Assembly (NCBI GenBank): GCA_963765815.1
Contig: CAVXXT010000003.1
Coordinates: 558,001 to 622,000 of the forward strand
Length of the DNA: 64,000 nucleotides
Direction of reading: 5' to 3'
DNA from: DATLNF01 sp963765815
GTDB taxonomy: Bacteria > Actinomycetota > Actinomycetes > BP-191
Both the position numbers and the translations under genes were made by a program. Within the stretch, counting starts at the first letter, position 1, and each line of letters starts with the position of its first letter. Under the pieces are notes generated by a model. It saw nothing but the letters and a program-made list of their open reading frames with translations, was not told the DNA's origin and did no database searches. Positions 7,523 through 16,077 of this stretch are shown here, one piece after another.

Positions 7523-8854
7523 ATGCCCGTGGTCGTCCTCGCGCATGGCATCGGCAGCCGCACCGACCTGCCGGTGCCGATGACACTCGCCGCGTCCGCC
7601 GCGGCGACCGCGGTGCTCATCTCGTTCGCCGCGCTCGGCCTGCTCTGGCCAACGTCACGGCTGCGCGGGGACGACGCCGGCCGCGCGCTGCCCGCCGCGC
7701 TGCAGCGCGGGCTCGATGCGCCCGCCACCAGGTGGACCCTGCGCCTGGTCGCGCTGGCCGTCAGCGCGTTCATCGTCGTGGTCGCGCTGGCCGGTCCGGC
7801 AGAGGCGGTCGCCAACCTCGCGCCGTACGCCACCTACATCGTCTTCTGGTGCGGGCTGGTCGCGCTGTCGATCCTGCTCGGTCCCGTGTGGCGGGTCGTC
7901 AACCCACTGCGCACCCTGCACCGCGCGCTCAGCGCCGCCGGCGGCACCGACCCGGACGAGGGGATGCGCGAGCTCCCCGCCTCGGTCGGCTACTGGCCGG
8001 CCGCCGCGTCGCTTGCCGTCTTCGTCTGGCTCGAGCTGGTGCCCGAGTGGCGGGCGAAGCCGATGGTGGTCGGGGTGTTCCTCGTCGCCTACGCCACGGC
8101 GCACCTCGTCGCGGCGCAGGTCTACGGGGTCGCGTGGTTCGACCGCGGCGACGGCTTCGAGGCGTACTCGACCCTGGTCGGGCGACTCGCCCCGATCGGC
8201 CGTCGCAGCGACGGCCGGCTGGTCCTCCGCAACCCGCTCGACGGCCTGGACGGCCTCGCCCCTGCGCCAGGGCTGGTCGCGCTGGTCGCGGTGCTCATCG
8301 GCTCGACCGGCTTCGACGGGATCACCCGCACCCGGCTCTGGCGCGACAACGTCAACAGCACCAGCATCCCGCTCGGCACCCTCGGGCTCTTCGCGACCAT
8401 CGCGTTCGTCGCGGCGGCGTACCTGCTCGCGAGCCGACTCGCCGCGCTGTACGGCGACCCCGAGGGAGGGCTTGAGACGCCGCCGACGATGGCCGCTCGG
8501 TTCGCCCACTCGCTGGTCCCGATCGCGATCGGCTACGCCGTCGCGCACTACTTCTCGCTGCTGCTCTTCGACGGCCAGCAGGCCGTCATCCTCGCGTCGG
8601 ACCCGTTCCAGAACGGCGCGGACTGGCTCGGCACCAGCGATCGCGGCATCAACTACGACATCGTCTCCACGTCGACGATCGCCTACGTCCAGGTCGCCGG
8701 CATCGTGATCGGCCACATCGTCGGCGTGATCGCCGCGCACGACCGCGCGGTGCGGCTGTTCGCGAAGGGCCGGGCGGCGCGCAGCCAGTACCCGCTGCTC
8801 GCGGTCATGATCGCCTTCACCGTCGGCGGCGTCGCTCTGCTCTTCGGGGCGTGA
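7523..8854 (+). CDS. Polytopic membrane protein of the copper island
   Basis: This 443-aa protein has about ten hydrophobic segments. It starts MPVVVLAHGIGSRTDLPVPM: a short stretch with a His, then a long hydrophobic segment, echoing the start of the small downstream gene (VVVLAHAGG). Recognisable stretches include FWCGLVALSILLGPVWRVVNPLRTLH, VGYWPAAASLAVFVWLELVPEW and VAHYFSLLLFDGQQAVILASDPF; several His and acidic residues sit inside or beside helices. Genes like this commonly follow copC/copD in actinobacteria. The function is not known to me. It starts 3 bp after the lipoprotein stop. Confidence 0.8.
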   Translation: MPVVVLAHGIGSRTDLPVPMTLAASAAATAVLISFAALGLLWPTSRLRGDDAGRALPAALQRGLDAPATRWTLRLVALAVSAFIVVVALAGPAEAVANLAPYATYIVFWCGLVALSILLGPVWRVVNPLRTLHRALSAAGGTDPDEGMRELPASVGYWPAAASLAVFVWLELVPEWRAKPMVVGVFLVAYATAHLVAAQVYGVAWFDRGDGFEAYSTLVGRLAPIGRRSDGRLVLRNPLDGLDGLAPAPGLVALVAVLIGSTGFDGITRTRLWRDNVNSTSIPLGTLGLFATIAFVAAAYLLASRLAALYGDPEGGLETPPTMAARFAHSLVPIAIGYAVAHYFSLLLFDGQQAVILASDPFQNGADWLGTSDRGINYDIVSTSTIAYVQVAGIVIGHIVGVIAAHDRAVRLFAKGRAARSQYPLLAVMIAFTVGGVALLFGA

Positions 8855-8855
8855 G

Positions 8856-9014
8856 GTGACCGACGTCGTGGTCCTCGCGCACGCGGGTGGCATCCCGGAG
8901 ATCGCGACCGTCGCCGTGCCGATCCTGCTGTTCGCCGCGATCCTCTACGCCGGCAAGCGGGCCGAGCGTCGCGAGAAGGACGCTGCGCCCGACGAGCACG
9001 GCGCCGACGACTGA
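8856..9014 (+). CDS. Small single-pass membrane protein of the copper island
   Basis: This 52-aa gene has a GTG start one base after the preceding stop. The product reads MTDVVVLAHAGG at the N-terminus, one membrane helix (IATVAVPILLFAAILYAG), then a highly charged tail (KRAERREKDAAPDEHGADD). The VVVLAH start is shared with the gene just upstream. Tight spacing and codon use support a real gene; it may be a small subunit of the upstream membrane protein. Confidence 0.75.
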   Translation: MTDVVVLAHAGGIPEIATVAVPILLFAAILYAGKRAERREKDAAPDEHGADD

Positions 9015-9023
9015 GCAAGGGCG

Positions 9024-9509
9024 TCAGCCACTCGCCGGTCGAGCCGGGACCTCGCAGCCGACCAGGAATGCCGCGGTCGCATAGCTCTCGTAGGAGAACG
9101 CCACCTCGTCGCCCTGCGTGAGCACGACCTCGTCGACGCCGACGCAGGTCAGCGCCCCGTTGAGGTAGACCGCCCAGTAGAAGCCGGGCGACTCGCAGCG
9201 ACCCTCGACGCAGGTGAGGTAGTGGCCGTCGGGCGTCTGGGTCGCGTCGAACGAGCTGATGCACCGGTTAGCGCGAGCTGCGAGCAGTGCGTCGTACGCG
9301 TTCGGCACGGCGGAACGGAGGCGCACCGCACAAGGCTCGGACCGGTAGATCACCGGCGCGGTCGAGTCGGCAGAGGGGTAGTAGCCCTCCGCGATGCGCA
9401 CGGTGGCGTCCACCACGATCCGGCTCGGCCCTGGCGCCGCCGCATCGGCCGGCGCGAGCAGCGCGACTGTGACGATGCCCGCGGTCACGGCGAACAGGTG
9501 AGCCTTCAT
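9024..9509 (-). CDS. Secreted DUF4430 protein, transcobalamin-like, B12-regulated
   Basis: This 161-aa secreted protein has a signal peptide MKAHLFAVTAGIVTVALLAPADA. The mature domain contains SPGFYWAVYLNGALTCVGVDEVVLTQGDEVAFSYESY, the pattern of DUF4430, the domain related to the C-terminal part of intrinsic factor and transcobalamin. Seven cysteines in the mature part suggest disulfides. I placed the start at the ATG that follows an AGAGGA ribosome site, just before the signal peptide; upstream in-frame sequence belongs to the 5' leader. A cobalamin riboswitch lies in that leader, so a role in binding or sparing corrinoids outside the cell is likely. The gene is monocistronic. Confidence 0.8.
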   Translation of the reverse strand: MKAHLFAVTAGIVTVALLAPADAAAPGPSRIVVDATVRIAEGYYPSADSTAPVIYRSEPCAVRLRSAVPNAYDALLAARANRCISSFDATQTPDGHYLTCVEGRCESPGFYWAVYLNGALTCVGVDEVVLTQGDEVAFSYESYATAAFLVGCEVPARPASG

Positions 9510-9619
9510 CGGTATCGCATCCTCTCGGTGACGGCCGAGGACCGGTGCACCGAGGCGGGTCGATCGCGAGGAGCGCAACCGTCCGACGACGTCGGTGTCC
9601 GGGCTCCGTCCGCATTCCA

Positions 9620-9755
9620 CGACGGTGTTGGGGAGCCGGTCCGCGCCATCGCAGGTATCCCGGCTCGCCGACCCGAAAGGGCGTCGGCTCACGGTTGCGG
9701 GTCAGCGCCGGTCTCTCACCGGCTTCCCCTGCAAGGGCGCGTGTTCAGTTGAGGT
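9620..9755 (-). promoter_or_regulatory. Cobalamin riboswitch
   Basis: On the minus strand the leader carries the conserved landmarks in order: GGGGAAGCCGGTGAGAG, then CGCTGACCCGCAACCGT, then a GC hairpin with a TTTCG loop, then the B12-box-like AGCCGGGATACCTGCG (about 9650-9665 on the plus strand). Spacing matches AdoCbl riboswitches. It lies roughly 110-240 bases ahead of the DUF4430 start and would lower its expression when cobalamin is plentiful. The exact ends are estimated. Confidence 0.9.
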
Positions 9756-9818
9756 GCCGCCGGAGAAGACCACACGGGACGGTCCAACGCAAAACCTGCG
9801 ACGCCGTCACCACAGGCT

Positions 9819-10208
9819 TCAGCAGCTGATCTGACCCGACGGGTGCACGCCGTCCGGCACGTCGAGCGTCACGACCTGGGTGATCGTCTCGTTCGGGTCG
9901 ATCCTCTTCGTGAGCACCGTCTTCGGCGGCTGCACGACGTTGGCCTCGTCGGCGAGCGGCACCCGGCAGTTGGCCCGCCCGGCGCGGTCGCCCTCGTTGG
10001 TGATGCGAATCGTCAGCTCGAGCGTGCTGTCGGTCGACCGCTGGTCGACGAGCTGTACGGAGAACGGGCCGACGCCGGAGATGCTCAGCCGCAGCAGGAT
10101 CCCGAGCACCAGGAAGCCGGCGAGGATCGCCAGCAGGATCGTGCCGTGCGACTGCGTCGTCGACGGCCCGGCCGGGCGGGGCAGCTCCTGATCGATGTCC
10201 ACTGCCAT
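9819..10208 (-). CDS. Small single-pass membrane protein, unknown function
   Basis: This 129-aa protein has an N-terminal cytoplasmic stretch (MAVDIDQELPRPAGPSTTQS), one membrane helix (GTILLAILAGFLVLGILLRL) and an external domain containing LELTIRITNEGDRAGRANCRVPL and TKRIDPNETITQVVTLDVP. That reads as a single immunoglobulin-like strand pattern with two Cys (NCRVP and the C-terminal ISC). I do not recognise the family. It is divergent from the MFS gene at 10286. Confidence 0.7.
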   Translation of the reverse strand: MAVDIDQELPRPAGPSTTQSHGTILLAILAGFLVLGILLRLSISGVGPFSVQLVDQRSTDSTLELTIRITNEGDRAGRANCRVPLADEANVVQPPKTVLTKRIDPNETITQVVTLDVPDGVHPSGQISC

Positions 10209-10285
10209 CCGGTACCGGGCTCCTTCGTCGACGTCCGGGGAACTGGCCCATCGTACGAGGCTCCGACTCACTAGCCTTCTCGCGC

Positions 10286-11635
10286 ATGAGCCAGGACGAC
10301 GTTCCCGCGGGAGCGGACGCACCGGCGCACCCGGGCGCCGCACCCGGCCGCCTCCGGTCGCTCGCGCTGGACCTGACACCGCTGCGCACCTCACGCGAGT
10401 TCCGGCTGCTCTGGGCTGGGCAGGCGGTGTCGTTCTTCGGCAGCCAGATGACCTACGTCGCGATCCCGGTGCAGGTGTTCGCGCTCACCGGCTCGACCCT
10501 GGCGGTCGGGCTGATCGGCATCTGCGAGCTGGTCCCCCTCCTGCTCACGGCGTTCGTCGGCGGCGCGGTCGCCGACGCCTGGGACCGCCGCCGGATGATC
10601 CGCGTCGCCGAGATCGGCATCCTCGCGGTCAGCGCGCTGCTGCTGCTCAACGCGTCACTCGACCGGCCGCGGGTCTGGCCGCTGTTCGTCCTGAGCGCGT
10701 TCGCCGCTGCCTTCGACGGCCTGCAGCGGCCGTCGCTCGAGGCGCTCCACGCGCAGCTCGTCCCCAAGGACCAGCAGCCGGCGGCCAGCGCGCTGCGCAG
10801 CGCCACGACCAGCGCCGGGGCGCTGGGCGGTCCGGCGCTGGCCGGCCTGCTGATCGCGACGGTCGGCGTACGCATCGTGTACGCCGCCGACCTGGTCACC
10901 TTCGCCGCGTCGCTCACCGCGCTGACGCTGATGACCGCGACACCGCCGCCGGCGGACGCCGACCGGCCGAGCCTCGCCGCGGTCCGCGAGGGCTTCCGCT
11001 ACGCGCGCAGCAAGCCCGTGCTGATGGGCACTTACGTCGCCGACTTCAACGCGATGATCTTCGGGATGCCCAGGGCGCTCTTCCCCGCTCTCGCCGTCGC
11101 GCGCTACGGCGGTGAGGGTGTCGTGGGACTCCTCTACGCCGCGCCGTACGCCGGCTCCCTCGTCGCCACCGCGACCAGCGGCTGGACGAAGCGCATCCAC
11201 CGGCACGGCCAGGCCATCGTGTGGGCGGTCGCGGTGTGGGGGCTGGCGATCACTGCGTTCGGCTTCACGACGACCCTCCCGCTCGCACTGCTCACCCTGG
11301 CGATCGCGGGCGGCGCCGACATGGTCAGCGGGCTGTTCCGGATGACGGTGTGGAACCAAACGATCCCCGGCCGGCTGCGCGGCCGGCTCGCCGGCATCGA
11401 GATGGTCAACTACGCGAGCGGTCCGCTGCTCGGCGACGCCGAGGCCGGCATCGTCGCCCGCGCGACCAGCCTGCAGACCTCGGTGGTCTCCGGCGGTCTG
11501 CTCTGCCTGGTCGGGCTGATCGGCGTCGTCGCGTTCCTGCCGGAGTTCCTCCGCTACGACGCGCGCACGGCCGCGGCCGAGCGAGAGGGCGCCGACGACG
11601 GCGTCACCGAGTCCGGAACAGCACCGTCCGGCTGA
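10286..11635 (+). CDS. MFS efflux transporter (EntS-like)
   Basis: This 449-aa protein has about twelve membrane helices. The N-terminal block FRLLWAGQAVSFFGSQMTYVAIPVQVF and the DAWDRRRMIR loop between helices 2 and 3 are typical of the drug/siderophore exporter branch of the major facilitator superfamily (EntS and relatives). The cytoplasmic N-terminus is Pro/Ala-rich. The substrate cannot be predicted. The 3' end overlaps the convergent RNB gene by about 30 bp if the frameshift in that gene is corrected. Confidence 0.88.
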   Translation: MSQDDVPAGADAPAHPGAAPGRLRSLALDLTPLRTSREFRLLWAGQAVSFFGSQMTYVAIPVQVFALTGSTLAVGLIGICELVPLLLTAFVGGAVADAWDRRRMIRVAEIGILAVSALLLLNASLDRPRVWPLFVLSAFAAAFDGLQRPSLEALHAQLVPKDQQPAASALRSATTSAGALGGPALAGLLIATVGVRIVYAADLVTFAASLTALTLMTATPPPADADRPSLAAVREGFRYARSKPVLMGTYVADFNAMIFGMPRALFPALAVARYGGEGVVGLLYAAPYAGSLVATATSGWTKRIHRHGQAIVWAVAVWGLAITAFGFTTTLPLALLTLAIAGGADMVSGLFRMTVWNQTIPGRLRGRLAGIEMVNYASGPLLGDAEAGIVARATSLQTSVVSGGLLCLVGLIGVVAFLPEFLRYDARTAAAEREGADDGVTESGTAPSG

Positions 11636-13038
11636 GCGGGTCCGCCGACTCCAGCGTCACGGAGCGGGCCGCGCCGAGCTCCAGACCAGGCCCCTCGACC
11701 GGTCCGCGCACCGAACGGGTCGGCGATCTGCACCACGCCACGGCTGCCGTCGCCGGCCAGCTCGACCACGGTCGCGTCGAACGTCTCGCCGCAGCGCGAG
11801 GCCAGCACCGTCGCCTCGACGAAGTCGAGCATCGCCCGCTCCAGCGAGTGCTCCCGGCGGGCGGCGTCGCCCATCAGATCCGGCATGAGCGGCAGCGCCT
11901 CGACGACCTCGTCGGCCGGCCGATGCCCGGCGCAGACCGCGAGCACGACCCGGTTGGCGTAGCGGTCGGCGAGCCGACGCAGCGGCGCGGTGACGTGCGC
12001 GTAGGGCGCCGCGATCGCCGCGTGCAGCGCGTCGGCCGCCTTGGGCCGGCCGTCGGTGAAGGCGATGTAGCCCGCCCCGCGCAGCAGCCGCGTCGCGAGC
12101 ACCGCGAGCGCGGCATGCCGCGGGTCGGCGACGTCGAGGGAGCGCACCCACTCCGGGTAGCGCTGGTCGTCGGGCCAGGGCACGCCGAGGGCGAGCGAGC
12201 TGCGGCGCAGCGAGGCCACCGACTCCTGCGCCGGCGACGGCAGCGTCCGGAGCAGGCCGATCCCGGCGCCGAGCATCGCCTCGGCCGCGCACCGCCCGGT
12301 GAGCAGCGAGATCTGGGCATTCCAGTCCTCCACCGGCAGCGGCGCGCGCAGCGCCAGCGCCCAGCCCGCGCCGTCGGGCACCGCCTCCTGCTCCGGTGTC
12401 GGCAGGTGGACGCCGCCGCGCGCGCGCTCCTGCTCGAGCAGCGCGGTGCCGATCTCGCGCAGGAGCACGAGCGGCTCGGCGGCTCCTCCCTCTTCCAGCT
12501 CGCCCTGCACCTCGGCGTACGACAGCTTCACCCGGCTGCGCACCAGCGACCGGCGGACGTCGTACGACGTGACCGCCCCGTCCGGCTCGAGCTCGATCCT
12601 CCACAGCAGAGCGGGCCGGTCGACGTCGGGCAGCAGGCTGGCGGCGCCCTCGGACAGCACCGGGGGGTAGAGCGGCGTGCGCTGGTCCGGGCTGTAGAGC
12701 GTGACGCCGCGGGCGCGCGCCTCGAGGTCGACCGGGTCGCCGGGTCGGACGAACCACGCCACGTCGGCGATGGCGTAGTGCACCCGCCACCCGGAGCCGA
12801 CCCGCTCGGCGTGGAACGCCTGGTCGAGGTCGCGGCTCCCGGGCGGGTCGATCGTGACCAGCGGGACGGAGGTGGCGTCGGCGTGCTGGTCGCCCGGCGC
12901 CTTGGCGGCCGCTGCCTCGGCCGCGGCGAGCACCTCGGGCGGGAACCCCTCCGGTACGCCGAGGTCGGCGCGGACCGAGTCGAGGCCGGGCGGGGCCGGC
13001 GGCCGGCCGGGCTCGAGGCGGAACCGCGCGGCCGGCAT
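11604..13038 (-). CDS. RNB-domain ribonuclease (RNase II/R family), one frameshift
   Basis: This 3'-5' exoribonuclease has the RNB catalytic domain: VPLVTIDPPGSRDLDQAFHAE (the Asp cluster that binds Mg), VHYAIADVAWFVRPGDPVDLEAR, LYPPVLSEGAASLLPD and APLRRLADRYANRVVL. No cold-shock or S1 domain precedes it, as in the short actinobacterial form (about 478 aa). Near 11706-11718 the frame breaks. Removing one extra G (TTC-G-GTG) restores a natural end, VRGPVEGPGLELGAARSV and then LSRTVLFRTR, with the stop at 11604. Without correction the frame runs on to 11554 through nonsense. The break is probably a sequence error. Confidence 0.85.
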
Positions 13039-13133
13039 CAGGTCACCCTAGCCGCGCGCTCCTCAGGTTTACCGGGTCGCCGAGGTTGGGTACCAACGGC
13101 CCGACCCCTACCCAAGCGAGGAGGCGCCCGACC

Positions 13134-13547
13134 ATGCGCGCGCGCCAATTCGCCGTACCCGCAGACGTCCGGCAGGTAGCCCTCGTCCGGCAGGTGGCCC
13201 GCGAGTCGGCGATGGAGTGGGGGGTGCCCGACTCGGCGGCGTACGACGCCGTGCTGGTCATCAGCGAGCTGACCACCAACGCGATCCTGCACGCGAGCTC
13301 GACGGTCTTCGTCGGCCTGCACCTCGAGGACGACGTGCTTCGGGTCGAGGTCTACGACGACCTCGCCACCCGCCCGGCGATGCGCACCGCCGGCGTCGAC
13401 GCGGCCGGCGGGCGGGGGCTGCACCTGGTGGAGTCGCTCGCACAGCGGTGGGGCGTGCGACGGAACGACAACGGCAAGTGCGTCTGGGCCGAGGTCGTCG
13501 TACCGGTGCAGCGGGAGAGCGCCGACGACGAGTCGCTCGCCGGCTGA
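13134..13547 (+). CDS. Anti-sigma-factor-type ATP-binding protein (RsbW/SpoIIAB-like HATPase)
   Basis: This 137-aa protein is a single HATPase_c_2 domain with the N box ISELTTNAILHA (about residues 46-57), the LRVEVYDDL block and GGRGLHLVESLAQRWGVR (G2-type box). Such proteins act as serine kinases or anti-sigma factors in partner switching. The start at 13134 follows GCGAGGAGGCG. No anti-anti-sigma or PP2C partner is next to it, so it is an orphan of the type abundant in actinomycetes. Confidence 0.88.
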   Translation: MRARQFAVPADVRQVALVRQVARESAMEWGVPDSAAYDAVLVISELTTNAILHASSTVFVGLHLEDDVLRVEVYDDLATRPAMRTAGVDAAGGRGLHLVESLAQRWGVRRNDNGKCVWAEVVVPVQRESADDESLAG

Positions 13548-13552
13548 GCGGG

Positions 13553-13747
13553 TCAGGCCCGAAGCAGGTCCTGCTCGGCGATGACCAGCCCGGTCCGCGG
13601 CGTGCACACGGCCGGGATCTCCTGGGCGCGGACCTTCCGGAACACGTCGACGGTCGAGCAGCCGAGCCGCTCAGCAGCCTGCTGGAGGGTGAGGAAGCCG
13701 GGGTGCGGTCGCCCGGTCGGGTCGATCGCGGACGTGATGGTCGTCAT
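13553..13747 (-). CDS. Small helix-turn-helix (excisionase/MerR-like) protein
   Basis: This 64-aa protein contains GFLTLQQAAERLGCSTVDVFRKVRAQEIPAV, the winged-helix motif of the HTH_17/excisionase family, ending in LVIAEQDLLRA. It is likely a DNA-binding protein of BldC type or an excisionase remnant; no phage genes are nearby. The ATG at 13747 gives a compact protein; upstream in-frame sequence is arginine/proline junk from another frame. Confidence 0.75.
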   Translation of the reverse strand: MTTITSAIDPTGRPHPGFLTLQQAAERLGCSTVDVFRKVRAQEIPAVCTPRTGLVIAEQDLLRA

Positions 13748-13814
13748 CAGGGGCCTCCGGGCAAAGGCAGGACTCGGGGCAGATGCACCCGGGGTACCCG
13801 CATCCGGAGATCGA

Positions 13815-15188
13815 CTAACGGGCCGCCCTCGGCGGGGCCGACGGGGAGGACGACGGCACCGGCAGGGGCAGCGACGTCGGCAGCAGCGGTGACGGCGTCG
13901 GGCTGGGCGACGGGCTGGGCGGCCGGCTCGGTGCCGGGCGCGGCGCGGCCGACGCGCGCATCCCGCCCTGCAGGTTGAGCAGCTCGGCGTCCGCACAGCC
14001 GGCCGGCGCGCCGGCGCCCTGCACGAGGGCAGAGCGGGCCTGCCACGCGTCGAGGCCGCGCCGCGACATCAGCACCGCCGCGGCGCCAGAGACATGGGCG
14101 GCGGCCATGGAGGTGCCGGACGACCGCGCATAGCCGCCGCCGAGCGCCGTCGACACCACCTGCATCCCGGGAGCCGCGATCTCGACGTCGTCGTTGCAGA
14201 CGCTGAACCCGGGCCGGTGCCCGTCCGCGTCGACGGCCGCGACCGAGACCACGTCGGAGTGGTACGCCGGATAGCTCGGCGTCGAGTCGCCGGTGTTGCC
14301 CGACGACGCGATCAGCAGCACGCCGTGCGCGGCCGCGTCGGCCAGCTCGTCGTCGAGGAAGCTCGACCGCGCGCTGTCGCCGAAGCTCATGTTGATGACG
14401 TCGACGTGGGCGACCGTCCGCAGCCAGCGGAGGCCGGCCACGATGTCGGCGTCGTACCCGTGGCCCTTGCCGTCGAGCGCCTTGAACACCGCGAGCGACG
14501 CGTCCGGGGCGACGCCGGCGACGCCGACGCCGTTGGCGGTCCGGGCAGCGATGGTGCCGGCGATGTGCGTGCCGTGCCCGCTGTCGTCGTCGCAGCTGCC
14601 GTCAGAGACCACGCCGTCCCCGCCGAGCGCGGACGCGCAGGCGACCACCTTCTCGGCGAGGTCGGCGTGGCCGCGGTCGACGCCGGTGTCGATGACCCCG
14701 ACGGTGACCCCTCCGCTGGCCGGGAACCTGCCCGAGCCGTACGCCGACGCCCACCCCTCCGGGGCGTCGATGTCGACGTCGGGCGCGCCGGCGCGTCCGG
14801 TGCCCGGCACCTCCTGACCGGTGTTGTGCAGTCCCCACTCGGCGGTGAAGCTCGGGTCGTCGGGCGCCGCGTGGGTCGTGTATCGACGGCTCGGCTCGGC
14901 CGAGAGCACGCCCGGCTGGCGGAGGTAGCGACGCTCGGCGTCATGGGCGGAAGCACCCTCGACCGTCACGATGTCGGCCGACCGCCAGTCGAGCGTGTTG
15001 ACCACCTCGGCATCCAGCGCGTCGTGCGCCTCCCGGCGTACCTCGACGCCGGTCCCCGGGGCGAACCGGACGACCAGCCGGATGGGCCGCGGCGGCGGCG
15101 CGTCAGCCCCCGCGCGGGACACGGTGAGGAAGGAGCTGATTGACACGGCGATCACAGTGAGCGAGGTGACGCGGCGCAACGGGTTCAC
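13815..15188 (-). CDS. Secreted subtilisin-like serine protease (S8)
   Basis: This 457-aa secreted protease has a signal peptide (to about residue 29), an inhibitor-I9-like prodomain and the peptidase S8 domain. The catalytic triad is visible: Asp in VGVIDTGVDRGH, His in SGHGTHIAGTIAA and Ser in SSGTSMAAAHVSGAAA; the oxyanion Asn is in ASSGNTGDSTPSYPA. The C-terminal about 50 residues are a Pro/Ser tract (PSPSPSPTPSP) with no membrane helix, as in wall-associated exported proteases. A divergent gene for a CAP protein starts 183 bp upstream. Confidence 0.92.
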   Translation of the reverse strand: MNPLRRVTSLTVIAVSISSFLTVSRAGADAPPPRPIRLVVRFAPGTGVEVRREAHDALDAEVVNTLDWRSADIVTVEGASAHDAERRYLRQPGVLSAEPSRRYTTHAAPDDPSFTAEWGLHNTGQEVPGTGRAGAPDVDIDAPEGWASAYGSGRFPASGGVTVGVIDTGVDRGHADLAEKVVACASALGGDGVVSDGSCDDDSGHGTHIAGTIAARTANGVGVAGVAPDASLAVFKALDGKGHGYDADIVAGLRWLRTVAHVDVINMSFGDSARSSFLDDELADAAAHGVLLIASSGNTGDSTPSYPAYHSDVVSVAAVDADGHRPGFSVCNDDVEIAAPGMQVVSTALGGGYARSSGTSMAAAHVSGAAAVLMSRRGLDAWQARSALVQGAGAPAGCADAELLNLQGGMRASAAPRPAPSRPPSPSPSPTPSPLLPTSLPLPVPSSSPSAPPRAAR

Positions 15189-15370
15189 TCACAGTCGTCA
15201 ACGGCCGGCGGGCCGGGCGAGGGGGCGATCCCTGTCGATCGGCGGTTCCGCGCTCGATCTGGCTAGACCAAAGGGCGCAAATTACGCCAATCGGGTGGCG
15301 GAACGCGACCTGACCTCCCGGTAAGGGAATCGGCACTCAACTACTTTTGGTTATCGGCCGATGACGGACT

Positions 15371-15847
15371 GTGACCACCACTCAGGCCGCCGCCACCCGC
15401 CGCCCGATGACCCGCCAGCTGACCCTGCTGCTCGCGGTGATCACCGTCCTGGTCGGCTTCGTGATCACCCCGAAGGCGGCGCACGCCAGCGCGGCCGAGG
15501 GCGAGTTCGCCTACCGCGCCAACAGCGCCCGCTCCGCCGCCCGGCTCCGCGCCTATCCGCAGAAGGCGGACCTGGTCACCGTCGCCCGGCGGCACGCGCA
15601 GCGGATGGCGTCGCAGGGCCGGATCTACCACAACCCGAACCTGAGCAGCGAGGTCACCGGCTGGCGCATGGTCGGCGAGAACGTCGGCCGCGGCGGCACG
15701 GTCTCCGCGATCCACGCCGCGTTCATGAACTCCACCAGCCACAAGGCCAACATCCTCGACCGCGACTTCACCGAGGTCGGCATCGGCACGGCGTACGACG
15801 CCAAGGGCGTCATGTACGTCGTCCAGGTCTTCCGCCTCCCCCGCTAG
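15371..15847 (+). CDS. Secreted CAP-domain (SCP/PR1-like) protein
   Basis: This 158-aa secreted protein uses a GTG start and a signal peptide (ITVLVGFVITPKAAHA). The CAP domain contains ARRHAQRMASQGRIYHNPNL, GENVGRGGTVSAIHAAFMNSTSHKANIL and FTEVGIGTAYDAKGVMYVVQVF; the two conserved His and the Glu of the CAP cavity are present. The role of such proteins in actinobacteria is not settled. It is divergent from the subtilase gene. Confidence 0.88.
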   Translation: MTTTQAAATRRPMTRQLTLLLAVITVLVGFVITPKAAHASAAEGEFAYRANSARSAARLRAYPQKADLVTVARRHAQRMASQGRIYHNPNLSSEVTGWRMVGENVGRGGTVSAIHAAFMNSTSHKANILDRDFTEVGIGTAYDAKGVMYVVQVFRLPR

Positions 15848-15881
15848 TCCCCGACGCGCCATCCGGCGCTTCGTGCGATGG

Positions 15882-15934
15882 CGAACCGTGTCCGGATCTG
15901 TGACACACGCGTGCTCGGCCCACTCCACAGTTCG
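15882..15934 (+). repeat. 53-bp interspersed repeat, family B copy 1
   Basis: A 53-bp unit with terminal inverted CGAAC tips. It shares TGTCCGGATCTGTGACAC and CGTGCTCGG with the copy at 47110-47162 on the opposite strand; a more diverged 53-bp copy lies at 31963-32015. It sits between the CAP gene and the small gene at 16078. Confidence 0.6.
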
Positions 15935-16077
15935 GGCACCGGAAACGACGTAGGCGCCGGCCGGCAGCTCGTCTCCTGAGTCGAGGACGCCGCGCACACC
16001 CCGTCAGAGCAGGTCGTTGACGGATTGGCGCAGATGTGCGGAGTGGACAGAAGGCTCAGGCTGAGGACAGTGAGGGG

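Noticed and set aside
12854..13051. Plus-strand frames inside the RNB ribonuclease gene
   Set aside because: They are complements of third-position GC-rich codons with no conserved motif or ribosome site.
15189..15370. c-di-AMP riboswitch ahead of the CAP protein gene
   Set aside because: Such riboswitches precede wall-hydrolase-type genes in actinobacteria, but none of the ydaO landmarks is present in this 182-bp gap.
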